From NCBI RefSeq assembly GCF_021440085.1, contig NZ_JAKCPW010000018.1:1-64000 (forward strand): a stretch of 64,000 nt of DNA. The letters run 5' to 3'. The DNA comes from Dyadobacter sp. CY261. Lineage in GTDB: Bacteria; Bacteroidota; Bacteroidia; Cytophagales; Spirosomataceae. The stretch's first letter is position 1; each line of letters begins with the position of its first letter. The notes beneath the pieces were generated by a model that was not told where the DNA came from, searched no databases, and worked only from the letters and a program-made list of their open reading frames with translations. Made by a program: the position numbers and the translations under genes. Positions 42,170-51,588 of the stretch are shown here, one piece after another.

Positions 42170-43666
42170 ATGGAAAATCCATTACGGAACGAAAATCACG
42201 TCGTAGAAGAAGCCATTATCCGGAAACGCCAGCCTACCAAACCGCGCATCGGCGTGTTCGGGGTCGGGTATTTCAAATATTGGAGCCAGTTCGACGGCCT
42301 GCTCGACGATATGCTGCGCAAACAGGCTGTTTTCATCGGGAAGATCGAACGCGTGGGCCATGCAGAGCTCGTCGATTTTGGGCTGATCGACACGGTGCAA
42401 AAGGCTTACGAACTCGTACCGAAACTGCATGCGGCCAATCTCGACCTGATTTTCTGCGATATGCTTACCTACGCCACTTCCAACACGTTTGGTACCATTA
42501 TCCGCAACCTGAATGTGCCCATCGTGCTCGTAGCATTGCAGCCCGACCAGGCGATGGATTACAGCCGGGCATCCACTTACATGCAGCTTTACAATGACGA
42601 CATCTGCTCCCTGCCCGAGTTTGCGGGCGTGGCCGCGCGGATGGGAAAGCGCGTGCCGGAAATGATCATCGGCACGCTCCACGACGACCCGCAGGCCGAT
42701 GCCGAGATCGAGGAATATTGCCGCATTGCCGCCGTCCTGCACGATTTGCGCACTTCCCGCATCGGCCACATCGGCCACCCTATCGAGGCCATGCTGGATA
42801 TGCATTCGGATTCCACGATGTTTACTGCGCATTTCGGCGCGCACATTGTGCAATGCGAGGCGCATGAAATCGTGACGCAATACCAGCAAACGCAGCGGGC
42901 CGACGTTGAAACCATGAAAGAGCGCATTCTCGACTTTTTCGACACGCCCGACCCGGTTTCCGACCCCATTTCCGAAAAACTCCGCGATACTGACCTCGAA
43001 ACCGCCGCCCGCGTGACGGTTGCATTGGAAAAATTCGTGGAAGCCAGGCAGCTCGACGGTCTCGCCTATTATTACGAAGGCCCCGAAAACAGTGAAACAC
43101 GGCTCGTGATGTCCAACCTCATCGTGGGCAACTCGCTGCTCACCGGCGCAGGTTTTCCGATGTGCGGGGAGTCGGATCTGAAAACCTGTTTTGCGATGCT
43201 CATCATGGAACGTTTAGGCATAGGCGGTAGCTTCGCCGAGTTCCATCCGGTGGATTTCAAAGAGGGCTTTGTGCTCGTGGGCCATGATGGGCCGCATAAT
43301 GTCGCCATTGCCAATGGAAGGCCCGTTTTGCGCAGCCTCACCAAATACCACGGCAAGCCCGGCTTTGGTGCGGGCGTCGAGTTCAAGATCAAGGAAGGGC
43401 CCATTACCATGCTGAGCATCAACTCTACTTTCGACGGCAAATTCAAGTTCATCATCGCTGAGGGACAATCGGTTGAAGGCCCTATTCCGCCCACGGGCAA
43501 CACCAATACCCGCGGGTTTTTCAAGCCCGACGTACGCACGTTCTTGAAAAAATGGATGAAAGAAGGCCCCACACACCACTTCGCACTCGGCGTGGGGCAC
43601 CATGCGGCCACCATTGCCAAAATCGCCGGCTACCTCGGCCTCGAAGCCGTCGTGATCGACCAGTAG
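42170..43666 (+). CDS. L-arabinose/L-fucose isomerase-family protein
   Basis: A 498-residue cytoplasmic protein. The N-terminal Rossmann-like region (PRIGVFGVGYFKYWSQFDG, LDLIFCDMLTYATSNTFG) and the C-terminal region (SLTKYHGKPGFGAGVEFKIK, HHFALGVGHHAATIAKIAGY) follow the outline of the L-arabinose/L-fucose isomerase superfamily. Possible metal ligands are Glu/His residues in GESDLKTCFAML and THHFALGVGHH. It probably converts an aldose to a ketose (or the reverse) in the first catabolic step of the imported sugar, but the substrate may well differ from arabinose and fucose. It is the first gene of the long operon and has operator copy 2 in front. Confidence 0.75.
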   Translation: MENPLRNENHVVEEAIIRKRQPTKPRIGVFGVGYFKYWSQFDGLLDDMLRKQAVFIGKIERVGHAELVDFGLIDTVQKAYELVPKLHAANLDLIFCDMLTYATSNTFGTIIRNLNVPIVLVALQPDQAMDYSRASTYMQLYNDDICSLPEFAGVAARMGKRVPEMIIGTLHDDPQADAEIEEYCRIAAVLHDLRTSRIGHIGHPIEAMLDMHSDSTMFTAHFGAHIVQCEAHEIVTQYQQTQRADVETMKERILDFFDTPDPVSDPISEKLRDTDLETAARVTVALEKFVEARQLDGLAYYYEGPENSETRLVMSNLIVGNSLLTGAGFPMCGESDLKTCFAMLIMERLGIGGSFAEFHPVDFKEGFVLVGHDGPHNVAIANGRPVLRSLTKYHGKPGFGAGVEFKIKEGPITMLSINSTFDGKFKFIIAEGQSVEGPIPPTGNTNTRGFFKPDVRTFLKKWMKEGPTHHFALGVGHHAATIAKIAGYLGLEAVVIDQ

Positions 43667-43716
43667 GATTGTTTAGTTTTTCCTGTACTGCTTTAATCAA
43701 GTAAATCCGAACCTGT

Positions 43717-46700
43717 ATGAAACACTTTTTATGCAAAAAGCTGCCGCCTTATGTGCGGTGGGCTGTGCTGTGTGTGCTCCTTTTGCCGTGCCGACACCTG
43801 CTCGCGCAGTCCGGAGGGCGGGTAACGATCACGGGCACGGTCCTGTCCGGGACCGATAATACGCCGCTGATCGGTGCGACCATCGCCGAAAAAGGCACGA
43901 CCAACGGCACCACCACGGACGGCAACGGCCAGTACAAGATCACCATCGCCCCTACGAGCGACCTGGTGATCAGCTTCATCGGCTACACGGCCGGGGAAGT
44001 GAAGCCGGGCAGCCGCTCGGTGATCGACGTGACCCTGAAAGCGGATATGCAGCAGCTTCAGGATGTGGTGGTGGTGGGTTATGGTACCCAAAAGAAATCG
44101 ACGCTGACGGGCTCGGTGGCTTCGGTGAAGTCGGAAGAGATTTTGAAAGCACCTACGGCCAATGCCACCAACAGCCTCACCGGCCGGATGCCGGGCGTAT
44201 TTGTGGTGCAGCGCAGTGGAAAACCGGGCGATAACCAGGCCGATATCTTCATCCGCGGCCGTGCCACCACCGGCGACAGCTCCCCGCTCATCATCGTGGA
44301 CGGGGCCGAGCGGCAAAGTTTCGGCGACATTGATCCCAACGAGATCGAAACCGTGTCTGTACTGAAAGACGCTTCGGCTACCGCGCTTTTCGGGATCAAG
44401 GGTGGTAACGGGGTGATCCTGGTGACGACCAAAGTAGGCAAGGAAGGCAAGCCGCGGATCAGCTATTCGGGGAATGTGGCTTTGCAGACCTACACCAGTT
44501 TACCCAAAACCCTGAATGCATTCAATGCCGCCAGCCTGCTCAACGAGGCCAATGCGAACGTAGGCAAAGCTGCCGCGTTCACCGACGTTGAATTGCAGAA
44601 GTTCAAAGACCATTCGGACCCCTACAAATACCCGGATTTCAACTGGTTCGACTACATTACCCGCCAATTTTATCCCCAGACCCAGCATAACCTGAATGTA
44701 TCGGGTGGTACCAAAGTGGCCCGGTACTTTGTGTCGGCTGGTTATCTTTTCGAGGATGGTTTTCTCAAAAAATTCGACAATCCCTACGGCTATTCCACCT
44801 CCCCCAATTACAGCCGCTACAACTTCCGCTCCAACCTGGACCTGACTTTGAGCAAGGACCTCACCGTATCGGTAAAACTTGGCGGTCGCCTCGAAGAACG
44901 CTATGCACCGGCCGGAGATCCGTTTTATGCCAATGCGGAGATCGAGTACCTGCTGTCGAGGGTGAATGGGATTCCGGCCTACGCCTATCAGCCGTTTTTG
45001 CCCGACGGACGCTTCATGGAAAATCCCAATGCAGGCGTGAACCTTACCAATCCGCTTGGCTGGATCTCGCGCCGCGGCTATTACATTCAGCAGAACAATT
45101 CCATTGAAAGCACGCTGGCATTGAATTACGACCTGCACCGGCTGCTGAAAGGGCTTTCGTTCCGCACGCAATATGCCTACGACGCCTATTTCATTGCCAC
45201 CCGCCGCCAGCAGGGCACTTTTACTTCCTATTACATCAACAAACAGACCGACCAGATCGTGAAAGGCAACAGCTCTTTCAGCGACTCGGATACCCCGCTG
45301 GGCGCGTTGGTGGCCACTTACGACGGCACCATTGCCTACAACCTGCAATCGAGCCTGAATTACAACAATACTTTCGGGAAGCACACCGTGACTGGCCTGG
45401 CATTGTTCCAGCGGCAGGCCCGGCGCGTGATCGGTGCGCAGCCCGCGTATGCCTCGCAGGGACTTGTGGCCCGGGTGACGTACAGCTTTATGGATAAATA
45501 TTTCGCGGAATTCAACGGGGCTTACAATGGATCGGAAAACTTCGCTTCGGGCAAGCGCTACGGATTTTTTCCGGCGGTATCGGCGGGATGGACGGTGAGT
45601 AAGGAGGATTTTATGAAAAATGTTTCCTGGCTGAGCTACCTGAAAATCAGGGGTAGCGCGGGTAAGATCGGGTTTGACAAAATCGGTGGAAACCGCTTTT
45701 TGTACCTCGATGAATACTCCCGGAATTCCACGGTGTATACCGGCGGTGCCAACCTTGGGCTCGCAGTGAAACCCAACACTGCCGCCCAATTCGGCCTGCC
45801 GACAGCGATTAACACCTACCCGGTGATCACGCATTCGCGCATTGGCAATCCCAACATTACCTGGGAAACGTCCACCAAGCGCAACATCGGCTTCGAGAGC
45901 AGTTTCTTCAATGATATGTTCTCCCTGAACTTCGATATTTTTAATGAAACCAGAAAAAACATCCTGCTCAACCGGCAATCGGGTCTCACGACTTATGGAG
46001 AGGCTTACCCGAGCCTGAACTATGGCGAGGTGAACAACCACGGTTACGAGATCGAATTGCGGCATTTGCGGCGGGTGGGAAACATCGGGTATGGCATAAC
46101 GGCCCAGGCGAGTTTTGCGCGGAACAAGGTTATCAACCTCGATGAACCGTTAGGCCGGCCGACTTATCAAAAATCCGCGGGCTACCAGATCGGCCAATAC
46201 CGGGGCTATGTGACCGACGGCTTTTACCAGTCGCAGGACGATATCAACAGCTACCTGCCCAACCTGCTCGGCAAGCCCATTCCCGGCGATCTTAAATTCA
46301 GGGACATCAATAAGGACGGCGTCATTTCTACCGACGACATCACGCCCATCGGCTACTCCAACGTGCCCGAATACACTTACAGCGTGGAACCGACATTCAG
46401 CTTCAAGGGCCTCTCCTTTTCGGTGATGTTCCAGGGCGTGGCGCATGTGAGCTCCGACATTCAGTTTGACCAGCGAAACCTGAGCAGCAACCAGATGTAC
46501 GAAAACATGCTCGGCCGCTGGACGCCCGCTACCGCCCAAACGGCCACCTGGCCCGCGTTGCAACCGGCCGTGGGCGGCAACTTCATGAGCTACGCGACCA
46601 ACGATTTCCTGCTCACCAATGCCCGTTTTCTCAAAATCCGCAATGCGCAGCTCGCCTACCAGCTGCCCTCCACGCTCGTGAGAAAGGTGGGGGTAAAAGG

Positions 46701-46854
46701 CATACGCGTCTCGCTATCAGGACAGAACCTCTATACCTGGACGAAAGTGCTCTACCGCGATCCCGAAAACTTCCAGCGCCGTGCGCCGCAGGGACCTTAC
46801 AACGTGTACCCGACTTCCCGGCTTTACAACCTGGGCCTCAACATCGAGTTCTGA
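43717..46854 (+). CDS. SusC/RagA-family TonB-dependent transporter (1)
   Basis: A 1045-residue outer-membrane transporter. Signal peptide to about LLAQ, then a carboxypeptidase-like domain (VTITGTVLSGTDNTPLIGAT, DGNGQYKITI), the TonB box region DVVVVGYGTQKKSTLTGSV, a plug with PLIIVDGAERQSFGDIDPNE and LKDASATALFG, and a 22-strand barrel ending in the aromatic NLGLNIEF. It imports oligosaccharides with the SusD partner 12 bases downstream. Length is that of the family. The start is supported by the signal peptide and a 50-base gap from the isomerase gene. Confidence 0.95.
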   Translation: MKHFLCKKLPPYVRWAVLCVLLLPCRHLLAQSGGRVTITGTVLSGTDNTPLIGATIAEKGTTNGTTTDGNGQYKITIAPTSDLVISFIGYTAGEVKPGSRSVIDVTLKADMQQLQDVVVVGYGTQKKSTLTGSVASVKSEEILKAPTANATNSLTGRMPGVFVVQRSGKPGDNQADIFIRGRATTGDSSPLIIVDGAERQSFGDIDPNEIETVSVLKDASATALFGIKGGNGVILVTTKVGKEGKPRISYSGNVALQTYTSLPKTLNAFNAASLLNEANANVGKAAAFTDVELQKFKDHSDPYKYPDFNWFDYITRQFYPQTQHNLNVSGGTKVARYFVSAGYLFEDGFLKKFDNPYGYSTSPNYSRYNFRSNLDLTLSKDLTVSVKLGGRLEERYAPAGDPFYANAEIEYLLSRVNGIPAYAYQPFLPDGRFMENPNAGVNLTNPLGWISRRGYYIQQNNSIESTLALNYDLHRLLKGLSFRTQYAYDAYFIATRRQQGTFTSYYINKQTDQIVKGNSSFSDSDTPLGALVATYDGTIAYNLQSSLNYNNTFGKHTVTGLALFQRQARRVIGAQPAYASQGLVARVTYSFMDKYFAEFNGAYNGSENFASGKRYGFFPAVSAGWTVSKEDFMKNVSWLSYLKIRGSAGKIGFDKIGGNRFLYLDEYSRNSTVYTGGANLGLAVKPNTAAQFGLPTAINTYPVITHSRIGNPNITWETSTKRNIGFESSFFNDMFSLNFDIFNETRKNILLNRQSGLTTYGEAYPSLNYGEVNNHGYEIELRHLRRVGNIGYGITAQASFARNKVINLDEPLGRPTYQKSAGYQIGQYRGYVTDGFYQSQDDINSYLPNLLGKPIPGDLKFRDINKDGVISTDDITPIGYSNVPEYTYSVEPTFSFKGLSFSVMFQGVAHVSSDIQFDQRNLSSNQMYENMLGRWTPATAQTATWPALQPAVGGNFMSYATNDFLLTNARFLKIRNAQLAYQLPSTLVRKVGVKGIRVSLSGQNLYTWTKVLYRDPENFQRRAPQGPYNVYPTSRLYNLGLNIEF

Positions 46855-46866
46855 ACCAGCCATTTT

Positions 46867-48522
46867 ATGATGATGAAAAAATATCTCCTTTCCCTGTTTG
46901 TCGCCTCGCTGGCCATACTGTCGGGCTGTGACGACAAGTTCCTGAACGTGGCCCCCGACGTGGCCCTTGACGAGGCGAAAGTCTTCGGTGACCCGGTGAT
47001 GGCCGCCCAGTATGCCGACAATGCATACAGCTTCCTACCCGACGATTACCTGCGTTTCAACGAAGGCAACGGCGTGGCCCAGGCTTCCGACGAGGCAGTA
47101 GGCATCGATGTCACTAACCCGATGCTCTACACGCTTTCCAAAGGCCTCTACCACGACCATACCGCCTTCACTACATTGGCGATCAACGACATCGGCGGCC
47201 AGTACGACCGCCTGTATGCCGGTATCCGCATTGTCAATAAAATGCTTTCCAAAATCGACGAGGTAAAATGGACCGCCGACCAGAACCCGCAGCGCATCAA
47301 AGGAGAAATGTATTACCTGCGCGCATTCATGTATTTCGAACTCATCAAACGCTTCGGCGGCGTGGTGCTCATCGATAAGGCTTATTCCGCTACGGACGAC
47401 ATTGACCTGCCCCGCAATAGCTACGACGAGTGCGTCAATTTCATCCAGGCCGACATTGCCCAGGCCGTGTCCCTCCTGCCCATCGAGCACGACGAGGCCA
47501 ACTACGGCCGCCCGACGATCGGTGCCGCGCGGGCGCTGAAAAGCCGGTTGCTGCTTTACGCGGCCAGCCCCTTGCACAACACTTCCAATGAGCCGGCCAA
47601 ATGGCAGGCGGCTGCCGATGCGGCCAAAGAGGTGATGGATATGAACAGATACAAGCTGCATCCGCGCTATGAGGAATTGCTTTCGCCAGCGGGAAATGGC
47701 ACTACGGAGGAGTATATTCTCATCAAGATCAAAAAACCGCGGACCTGGGACTGGGCCATCCTGTCGGTGGTGTCGCCAGGCTCGGGCGGCCGCATTGGCA
47801 CCTACAATCCGACCCAGAACCATGTGGATTTGTATGAAATGAAGAATGGGCTGCCGATTACAGATCCAAAGTCGGGCTACGACCCGGCGAAACCTTATGC
47901 CAACCGCGACCCACGCTTTTACGCCAACATTCTCTACAACGACGCGCCCTGGCAAGAACGGAAAATACAGATGTGGGATGGCGGTGCGGATTACAGTTCC
48001 AGCAGCTCTTCCTATACCGCCACCCGGTACTATGCACGTAAAATGTGGCCCGAGGTGTATAAAACGCCCGGCACGCAAACGGCCTTCCTGAACTTTATCT
48101 TCTTCCGCTATGGCGAGATTTTACTCAACTACGCGGAAGCCAGAAACGAGGCTTCCGGCCCGGACGCGAGCGTGTACAGCGCCATTAACCAACTCCGGAA
48201 GCGTGCAGGCATGCCCGATTTACCCCCTGGTTTGAGTAAAGACCAGATGCGCGCCCGGATCTACAACGAACGGGCCGTGGAACTGGCTTTCGAGGATAAC
48301 CGCTGGTACGACATCATGCGCTGGAAAAAAGGGAAGGAACTCGTGGCGCAGAAGATGTACGGAATGAATGTGGCGAAGAACGCGGACGGTACATTTACCT
48401 ACACCAAAGTAGAGCTGGCATCGTCCTTCCAGCGGGTGTATGAAGACCATATGCACCTCTACCCGATCCCGCGCAACGAAGTCCAGAAAAGCAATAAGCT
48501 GGTGCAGAACCCCGGCTGGTAA
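46867..48522 (+). CDS. SusD/RagB-family nutrient-binding lipoprotein (1)
   Basis: A 551-residue surface lipoprotein. The lipobox is ILSGC (Cys21), followed by DDKFLNVAPD, the standard SusD start. Helical TPR-like parts carry the family motifs MYYLRAFMYFELIKRFGGVV and LKSRLLLYAASPLHN, and the C-terminal SusD domain ends with NEASGPDASVYSAINQLRKR, ARIYNERAVELAFEDNRWYD and LYPIPRNEV. It caps the SusC barrel and binds the glycan. It pairs with the transporter immediately upstream. Confidence 0.95.
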   Translation: MMMKKYLLSLFVASLAILSGCDDKFLNVAPDVALDEAKVFGDPVMAAQYADNAYSFLPDDYLRFNEGNGVAQASDEAVGIDVTNPMLYTLSKGLYHDHTAFTTLAINDIGGQYDRLYAGIRIVNKMLSKIDEVKWTADQNPQRIKGEMYYLRAFMYFELIKRFGGVVLIDKAYSATDDIDLPRNSYDECVNFIQADIAQAVSLLPIEHDEANYGRPTIGAARALKSRLLLYAASPLHNTSNEPAKWQAAADAAKEVMDMNRYKLHPRYEELLSPAGNGTTEEYILIKIKKPRTWDWAILSVVSPGSGGRIGTYNPTQNHVDLYEMKNGLPITDPKSGYDPAKPYANRDPRFYANILYNDAPWQERKIQMWDGGADYSSSSSSYTATRYYARKMWPEVYKTPGTQTAFLNFIFFRYGEILLNYAEARNEASGPDASVYSAINQLRKRAGMPDLPPGLSKDQMRARIYNERAVELAFEDNRWYDIMRWKKGKELVAQKMYGMNVAKNADGTFTYTKVELASSFQRVYEDHMHLYPIPRNEVQKSNKLVQNPGW

Positions 48523-48546
48523 GTCCATCTAAACCTTACGATATCT

Positions 48547-51500
48547 ATGAAAATAATCAATACGATCCGCGGGCTGATGGTGATGCTCGCGGTGCTGGTG
48601 GGCCGGGTAATGGCCCAGGATGCCGTACCGGTGGCCGTTTCGGGTATGGTGGAAGATGCCGGCCATCTGCCCGTGGCAGGCGTAAATGTGAGTGTGCAGG
48701 AAGGAAAAGTGCAAACCATCTCGGACGAAAAGGGCGCGTTTTCTATTAAGGTTGTGAAGGGGGAAGTGCTGGTTTTTGAAAAAACCGGCTACCTCACTTT
48801 TTACCAAAACGTGACCGAAACCAGGCACGCCCTGAAAATCCAGCTACCCAAGGCACTGCCTTATGCCGGTATGGACGACGATGTATACATTCCTTTCGGG
48901 GTGCGCAAAAACCGGGAGATCAACGGGTCTGTATCGACGCTGAATGCCAATACACTGCCGCAGATCCCGGCCAGCTCGCTCACCAATCTCTTTGCTGGCC
49001 AGCTACCGGGACTGAATGTATGGCAAACCGGCACCCTGCCCGGCCGAGACGAAACCACGATCGTGATCCGCAACCGCACCTCGTTCGCAGGCGCAAACGT
49101 GCCCCTCGTGCTCGTGGACGGAGTTGCGCGCGACTTTTCGGATATGGACCTGATCGAGATCGAATCTATTACCGCATTGAAAGACGCAGCCTCATTAGCC
49201 TGGTACGGCAACCGCGCCGCTAATGGCGTGCTGCTCATTACCACCCGCCGCGGCAGTGCGGACAAAACGCGGTTTACCTACGATATGCAAATGGGCGCCC
49301 AGCAACCCACGGTGCTCATGAAGCCGCTGGATTCGTACAATTTCGCGAGCCTGTACAACCAGGCCCTGAAAAACGACGGCTTCGGCCCGCTCTACACCCA
49401 GGAACAGCTCGACGGCTACCGCAGCGGCACGGATGCGTACAAGTATCCCAATAACAACTTCGTGAATGAGTTCCTGAAATCCAGCGCATTCGTGCAGCGG
49501 CACGTGCTCACGGCCTCAGGCGGCTCCAAAGCGGTGCGGTACTTTACTAATCTCAGCTTTTTCGATCAGCGCGGCCTGTACGACCATGCTGATTCTCCTT
49601 TGTTCAATTCCAATGTGGGCTACCGCCGCTACAACCTCCGCACCAACCTCGACATTCAGGTAACGCCATTGCTCAGCGTGCAGCTGGACATGGGCGGGCG
49701 CATTGAGGACAGGCGCGAACCAGGCGGCACCAGCGCTACTTTTCTAAGCACCATCTTCAACACCCCGGCCAACGCATTCCCCCTGCTGAACGAGAACGGC
49801 TCCTATGGCGGCAGCAACCTGTTCCGCGCCAACCCGCTCGCGCAGTTACGGGCACAGGGCAACCGGAGCGAGGTCACCCGCGTGCTGCTGGGCACATTGA
49901 ATGCGACCCACAAACTGGATTTCTGGTTGCCGGGACTCAGTGCCAATGTGTTTTATACCTTTGATATTTCGGGCCGTTATGTAAGCGGCCGCAGCCAGGA
50001 GTATGAGGTATACGAAAGATCGGCCAACGGGGCGCTTAGCCGCTTTGGCACATCTACGCCGCTGGGCTATCTTGCCGCCACATTCACCGACAACATCCGC
50101 ACCAACGAGCTCTGGACCGGCTTCGACTACGACCGTGCATTCGGCAGGCACCAGCTCAAAGCGACCGTTCGCTACCAGCAGGCTGTGACTTTCAACCCTA
50201 CCCGTCTGCAAGACAAGCGTCAGGGTTTCTCGGGCCGCGTTTCGTACGGTTTCAACAACCGCTACTATGCCGACGTGGTGGCTAGCTACACCGGCTCGGA
50301 TAACTATATGCCGGGCAAGCAGTTCGGCTTTTTCCCGGCAGTGGCCGCTGGCTGGGTAATTTCCGAGGAATCGTTTTTAAGCCATATAAAACCCATTAAT
50401 TACCTCAAATTGCGCGCCTCGTATGGCAAAGCGGGTAACAATGCAACGGGTGAGGCAGGCAAGTTTCCGTATGCCTACCTGTTCAGTCCGGCGAATGGCA
50501 GCTATGCATTCGGAACCAGTTTTGCGGCTCAGGCCGGGGCTTCTGAGAATACATTGCCCAATCCCGATATTACCTGGGAATCGGCATATAAGACAGATAT
50601 CGGTTTGGATGCGCGGCTGTTTAAAAACACCATTACCGTCTATGCCAATTACTTTAATGAGTTAAGGAAAAACATCCTGACTGCGCCCATTAACCCGTCG
50701 ATCCTCGGCTTGGCAACCTACCGCGTTAATGATGGCGAAACACGTTTACGAGGTTTTGAAGGCTCCATTGATTTTACCAAAACACTCGGAGAGGTCACCT
50801 TATCATTGGGAGGCAATTACACTTTGGCCAAAAACAAGATCCTGCGCATTAACGAATCGGCCGGCTTGCTGGACTACCAGAAACAGGCGGGCCACAACAT
50901 TGCGGGTGTGACCGATTACGGCAAACTGATGCTCATTTCTGAGGGCATTTTCCAGACGCAGGCCGAGATCGACCAAAGCCCCGCGCAGCGTTTCGCGGGC
51001 AAGCTCCAACCCGGCGACATCAAATACAAGGACGTGAATGGCGACAATGTGATCGACAATTACGACCGCGTGATGACCGATTTCAACGACACGCCCAATG
51101 CGTACTACGGTTTCCATATCGGCGCGCGTTACCGTGCATTCGACTTTTCACTGGTGGGGCAGGGCGTGACCGGGCGTACGATTCAGATCCGGTCGCTTGT
51201 GACGGCAGGGTCGAATAATACGGGGTATATCAACCAGTTCAGCCCGCAGGCGTGGACGCAGGACGACCCTACGGCTCCCTACCCGAGGCTTGGTATTTCC
51301 GACCGGGGCAACAATACGGCGGACTCGGATTTCTGGCTGCGGTCGGGCGATTACCTGCGGATCAAGTCGGTGGAGCTGGGGTATACTGTCCCGCAAAGCA
51401 TTTCCGACAAGCTGCGTATCAGGAGTTTAAGGGTGTACGCCAATGGGTTCAATCTTTTGAATTTTAATAAAACCCACATGGATATCGACCCTGAAATGCC

Positions 51501-51567
51501 TTTCGCAGGCTATAACTCCTACCCGTACCTCCGCACGATCACGGCGGGCATCAACCTTAAATTCTGA
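48547..51567 (+). CDS. SusC/RagA-family TonB-dependent transporter (2)
   Basis: A 1006-residue outer-membrane transporter, the partner of the second SusD. It has a signal peptide (VLVGRVMAQ), a carboxypeptidase-like domain (VSGMVEDAGHLPVAGVNVSV), plug and barrel (VPLVLVDGVARDFSDMDLIE, LKDAASLAWYG) and the final aromatic AGINLKF. The region that normally reads VVVGYG is replaced by YIPFGVRKNREINGSV, so its TonB-box area is unusual, although the LINLITTR-like RANGVLLITTRRG follows. It probably takes up a different or larger part of the same substrate. Confidence 0.93.
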   Translation: MKIINTIRGLMVMLAVLVGRVMAQDAVPVAVSGMVEDAGHLPVAGVNVSVQEGKVQTISDEKGAFSIKVVKGEVLVFEKTGYLTFYQNVTETRHALKIQLPKALPYAGMDDDVYIPFGVRKNREINGSVSTLNANTLPQIPASSLTNLFAGQLPGLNVWQTGTLPGRDETTIVIRNRTSFAGANVPLVLVDGVARDFSDMDLIEIESITALKDAASLAWYGNRAANGVLLITTRRGSADKTRFTYDMQMGAQQPTVLMKPLDSYNFASLYNQALKNDGFGPLYTQEQLDGYRSGTDAYKYPNNNFVNEFLKSSAFVQRHVLTASGGSKAVRYFTNLSFFDQRGLYDHADSPLFNSNVGYRRYNLRTNLDIQVTPLLSVQLDMGGRIEDRREPGGTSATFLSTIFNTPANAFPLLNENGSYGGSNLFRANPLAQLRAQGNRSEVTRVLLGTLNATHKLDFWLPGLSANVFYTFDISGRYVSGRSQEYEVYERSANGALSRFGTSTPLGYLAATFTDNIRTNELWTGFDYDRAFGRHQLKATVRYQQAVTFNPTRLQDKRQGFSGRVSYGFNNRYYADVVASYTGSDNYMPGKQFGFFPAVAAGWVISEESFLSHIKPINYLKLRASYGKAGNNATGEAGKFPYAYLFSPANGSYAFGTSFAAQAGASENTLPNPDITWESAYKTDIGLDARLFKNTITVYANYFNELRKNILTAPINPSILGLATYRVNDGETRLRGFEGSIDFTKTLGEVTLSLGGNYTLAKNKILRINESAGLLDYQKQAGHNIAGVTDYGKLMLISEGIFQTQAEIDQSPAQRFAGKLQPGDIKYKDVNGDNVIDNYDRVMTDFNDTPNAYYGFHIGARYRAFDFSLVGQGVTGRTIQIRSLVTAGSNNTGYINQFSPQAWTQDDPTAPYPRLGISDRGNNTADSDFWLRSGDYLRIKSVELGYTVPQSISDKLRIRSLRVYANGFNLLNFNKTHMDIDPEMPFAGYNSYPYLRTITAGINLKF

Positions 51568-51588
51568 CCATTCATTTTTTCGATAACC

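Noticed and set aside
44500..46065. A 521-codon open frame on the minus strand inside the first SusC gene
   Set aside because: The plus-strand SusC is unmistakable; long antisense frames are expected from its G/C-rich third positions.
47035..48078. A 347-codon minus-strand frame inside the first SusD gene
   Set aside because: Same reason: shadow of a well-supported gene, no family features.
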